Shown one piece after another: positions 4,810 to 5,069 of a DNA stretch of 5,069 nucleotides. Location of the stretch: positions 1 through 5,069 of the forward strand of contig JAIRKB010000065.1 in the NCBI GenBank assembly GCA_031260385.1, given 5' to 3'. The stretch comes from Propionibacteriaceae bacterium (GTDB taxonomy: Bacteria; Actinomycetota; Actinomycetes; Propionibacteriales; Propionibacteriaceae). Both the position numbers and the translations under genes were made by a program. The number at the start of each line of letters is the position of its first letter. Within the stretch, counting starts at the first letter, position 1. The notes under the pieces were generated by a model. The model made no database searches and was not told the origin of the DNA. It saw only the letters and a list, made by a program, of their open reading frames with translations.

Positions 4810-5069
4810 ATGGCGAAGAACTATTCGATCCGAGAACAAGGTGGGGTTATCCGACGAGGCTCCCACCACGAGGCCCTCACCACCGATCAGCAACTCTTGG
4901 ATACCCGCGACGACTGGAAGAACGGCGACCCCTGGCGGGTGATGCGGATTCAAGCAGAGTTTGTTGAGGGTTTCGAAAACCTGTCTGGGATTAAGAGGGC
5001 AATCTCGGTTTTCGGCTCGGCACGCTGTGGGCCAGAGGATCCTTATTACCAGATGGCGTACGGGATGGG
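4810..5069 (+). CDS. LOG-family (TIGR00730) Rossmann-fold protein, N-terminal part
   Basis: The first 86 residues of a LOG-family protein are visible. Many members are cytokinin riboside 5'-monophosphate phosphoribohydrolases (nucleotide cleavage), often mislabelled lysine decarboxylases. The segment DPWRVMRIQAEFVEGFENL (40-58) and the following ISVFGSARC (65-73), the first strand and glycine turn of the Rossmann fold, match the actinobacterial long-N-terminus type, which has about 60 residues before the fold. The PGGxGTxxE active-site motif should lie beyond the right edge and cannot be checked. The start at 4810 follows TAGAAT by 6 nt and has no Shine-Dalgarno, so leaderless expression is likely. 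It is divergent from dapD with 104 bp between the start codons. In M. tuberculosis a LOG gene also lies a few genes from dapD (from memory), so the neighbourhood is familiar. Confidence 0.88.
   Translation, partial: MAKNYSIREQGGVIRRGSHHEALTTDQQLLDTRDDWKNGDPWRVMRIQAEFVEGFENLSGIKRAISVFGSARCGPEDPYYQMAYGM

Overview
The window looks like chromosomal DNA of an actinomycete (Actinomycetota) of moderately high GC. The evidence is an actinobacterial-type DapD, a lysozyme-like anchored protein of a family I know only from Actinobacteria, a LOG-family protein with the long actinobacterial N-terminus, an ABC-F ATPase with a GRNGDGKSS Walker A, a Hanks-type Ser/Thr kinase, and two TANNNT-N6-ATG arrangements suggesting leaderless transcription. 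I cannot place it below phylum with confidence. No tRNA, rRNA, CRISPR array, insertion sequence or phage gene is visible, and no gene-free stretch exceeds about 225 bases.

Layout. Bases 1-584 (minus) hold the N-terminal 194 residues of an ABC-F ATPase whose 3' end lies beyond the left edge. Bases 585-806 are non-coding or degenerate: a GC-rich hairpin and a palindrome at the ABC-F ribosome binding site, a plus-strand reading frame with protein-like content but no start codon, and a small hairpin after the kinase gene. Bases 807-1694 (minus) encode a soluble Ser/Thr protein kinase. Bases 1695-1901 are a divergent intergenic region with a perfect 10-bp palindrome, an inverted repeat and a direct repeat. 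Bases 1902-2882 (plus) encode a 326-residue two-helix membrane protein of unknown function, lower in GC than its neighbours. It converges, with a 19-bp gap, on a two-gene minus-strand operon: dapD (3788-4705) followed by a membrane-anchored lysozyme-like protein (2902-3783). Divergent from dapD, at 4810, begins a LOG-family (TIGR00730) gene cut by the right edge.

How the genes fit together. DapD succinylates tetrahydrodipicolinate on the path to meso-diaminopimelate and lysine, which feeds peptidoglycan. Its operon partner is an extracytoplasmic lysozyme-like protein, so the pair links precursor synthesis to the wall. The kinase and the unknown membrane protein are divergent and share a control region. 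A kinase-target or co-regulated pair is possible but is inference only. The ABC-F and LOG genes appear to be ordinary housekeeping genes. The parts least explained by known families are the kinase/membrane-protein pair and the orphan reading frame at 597-770.
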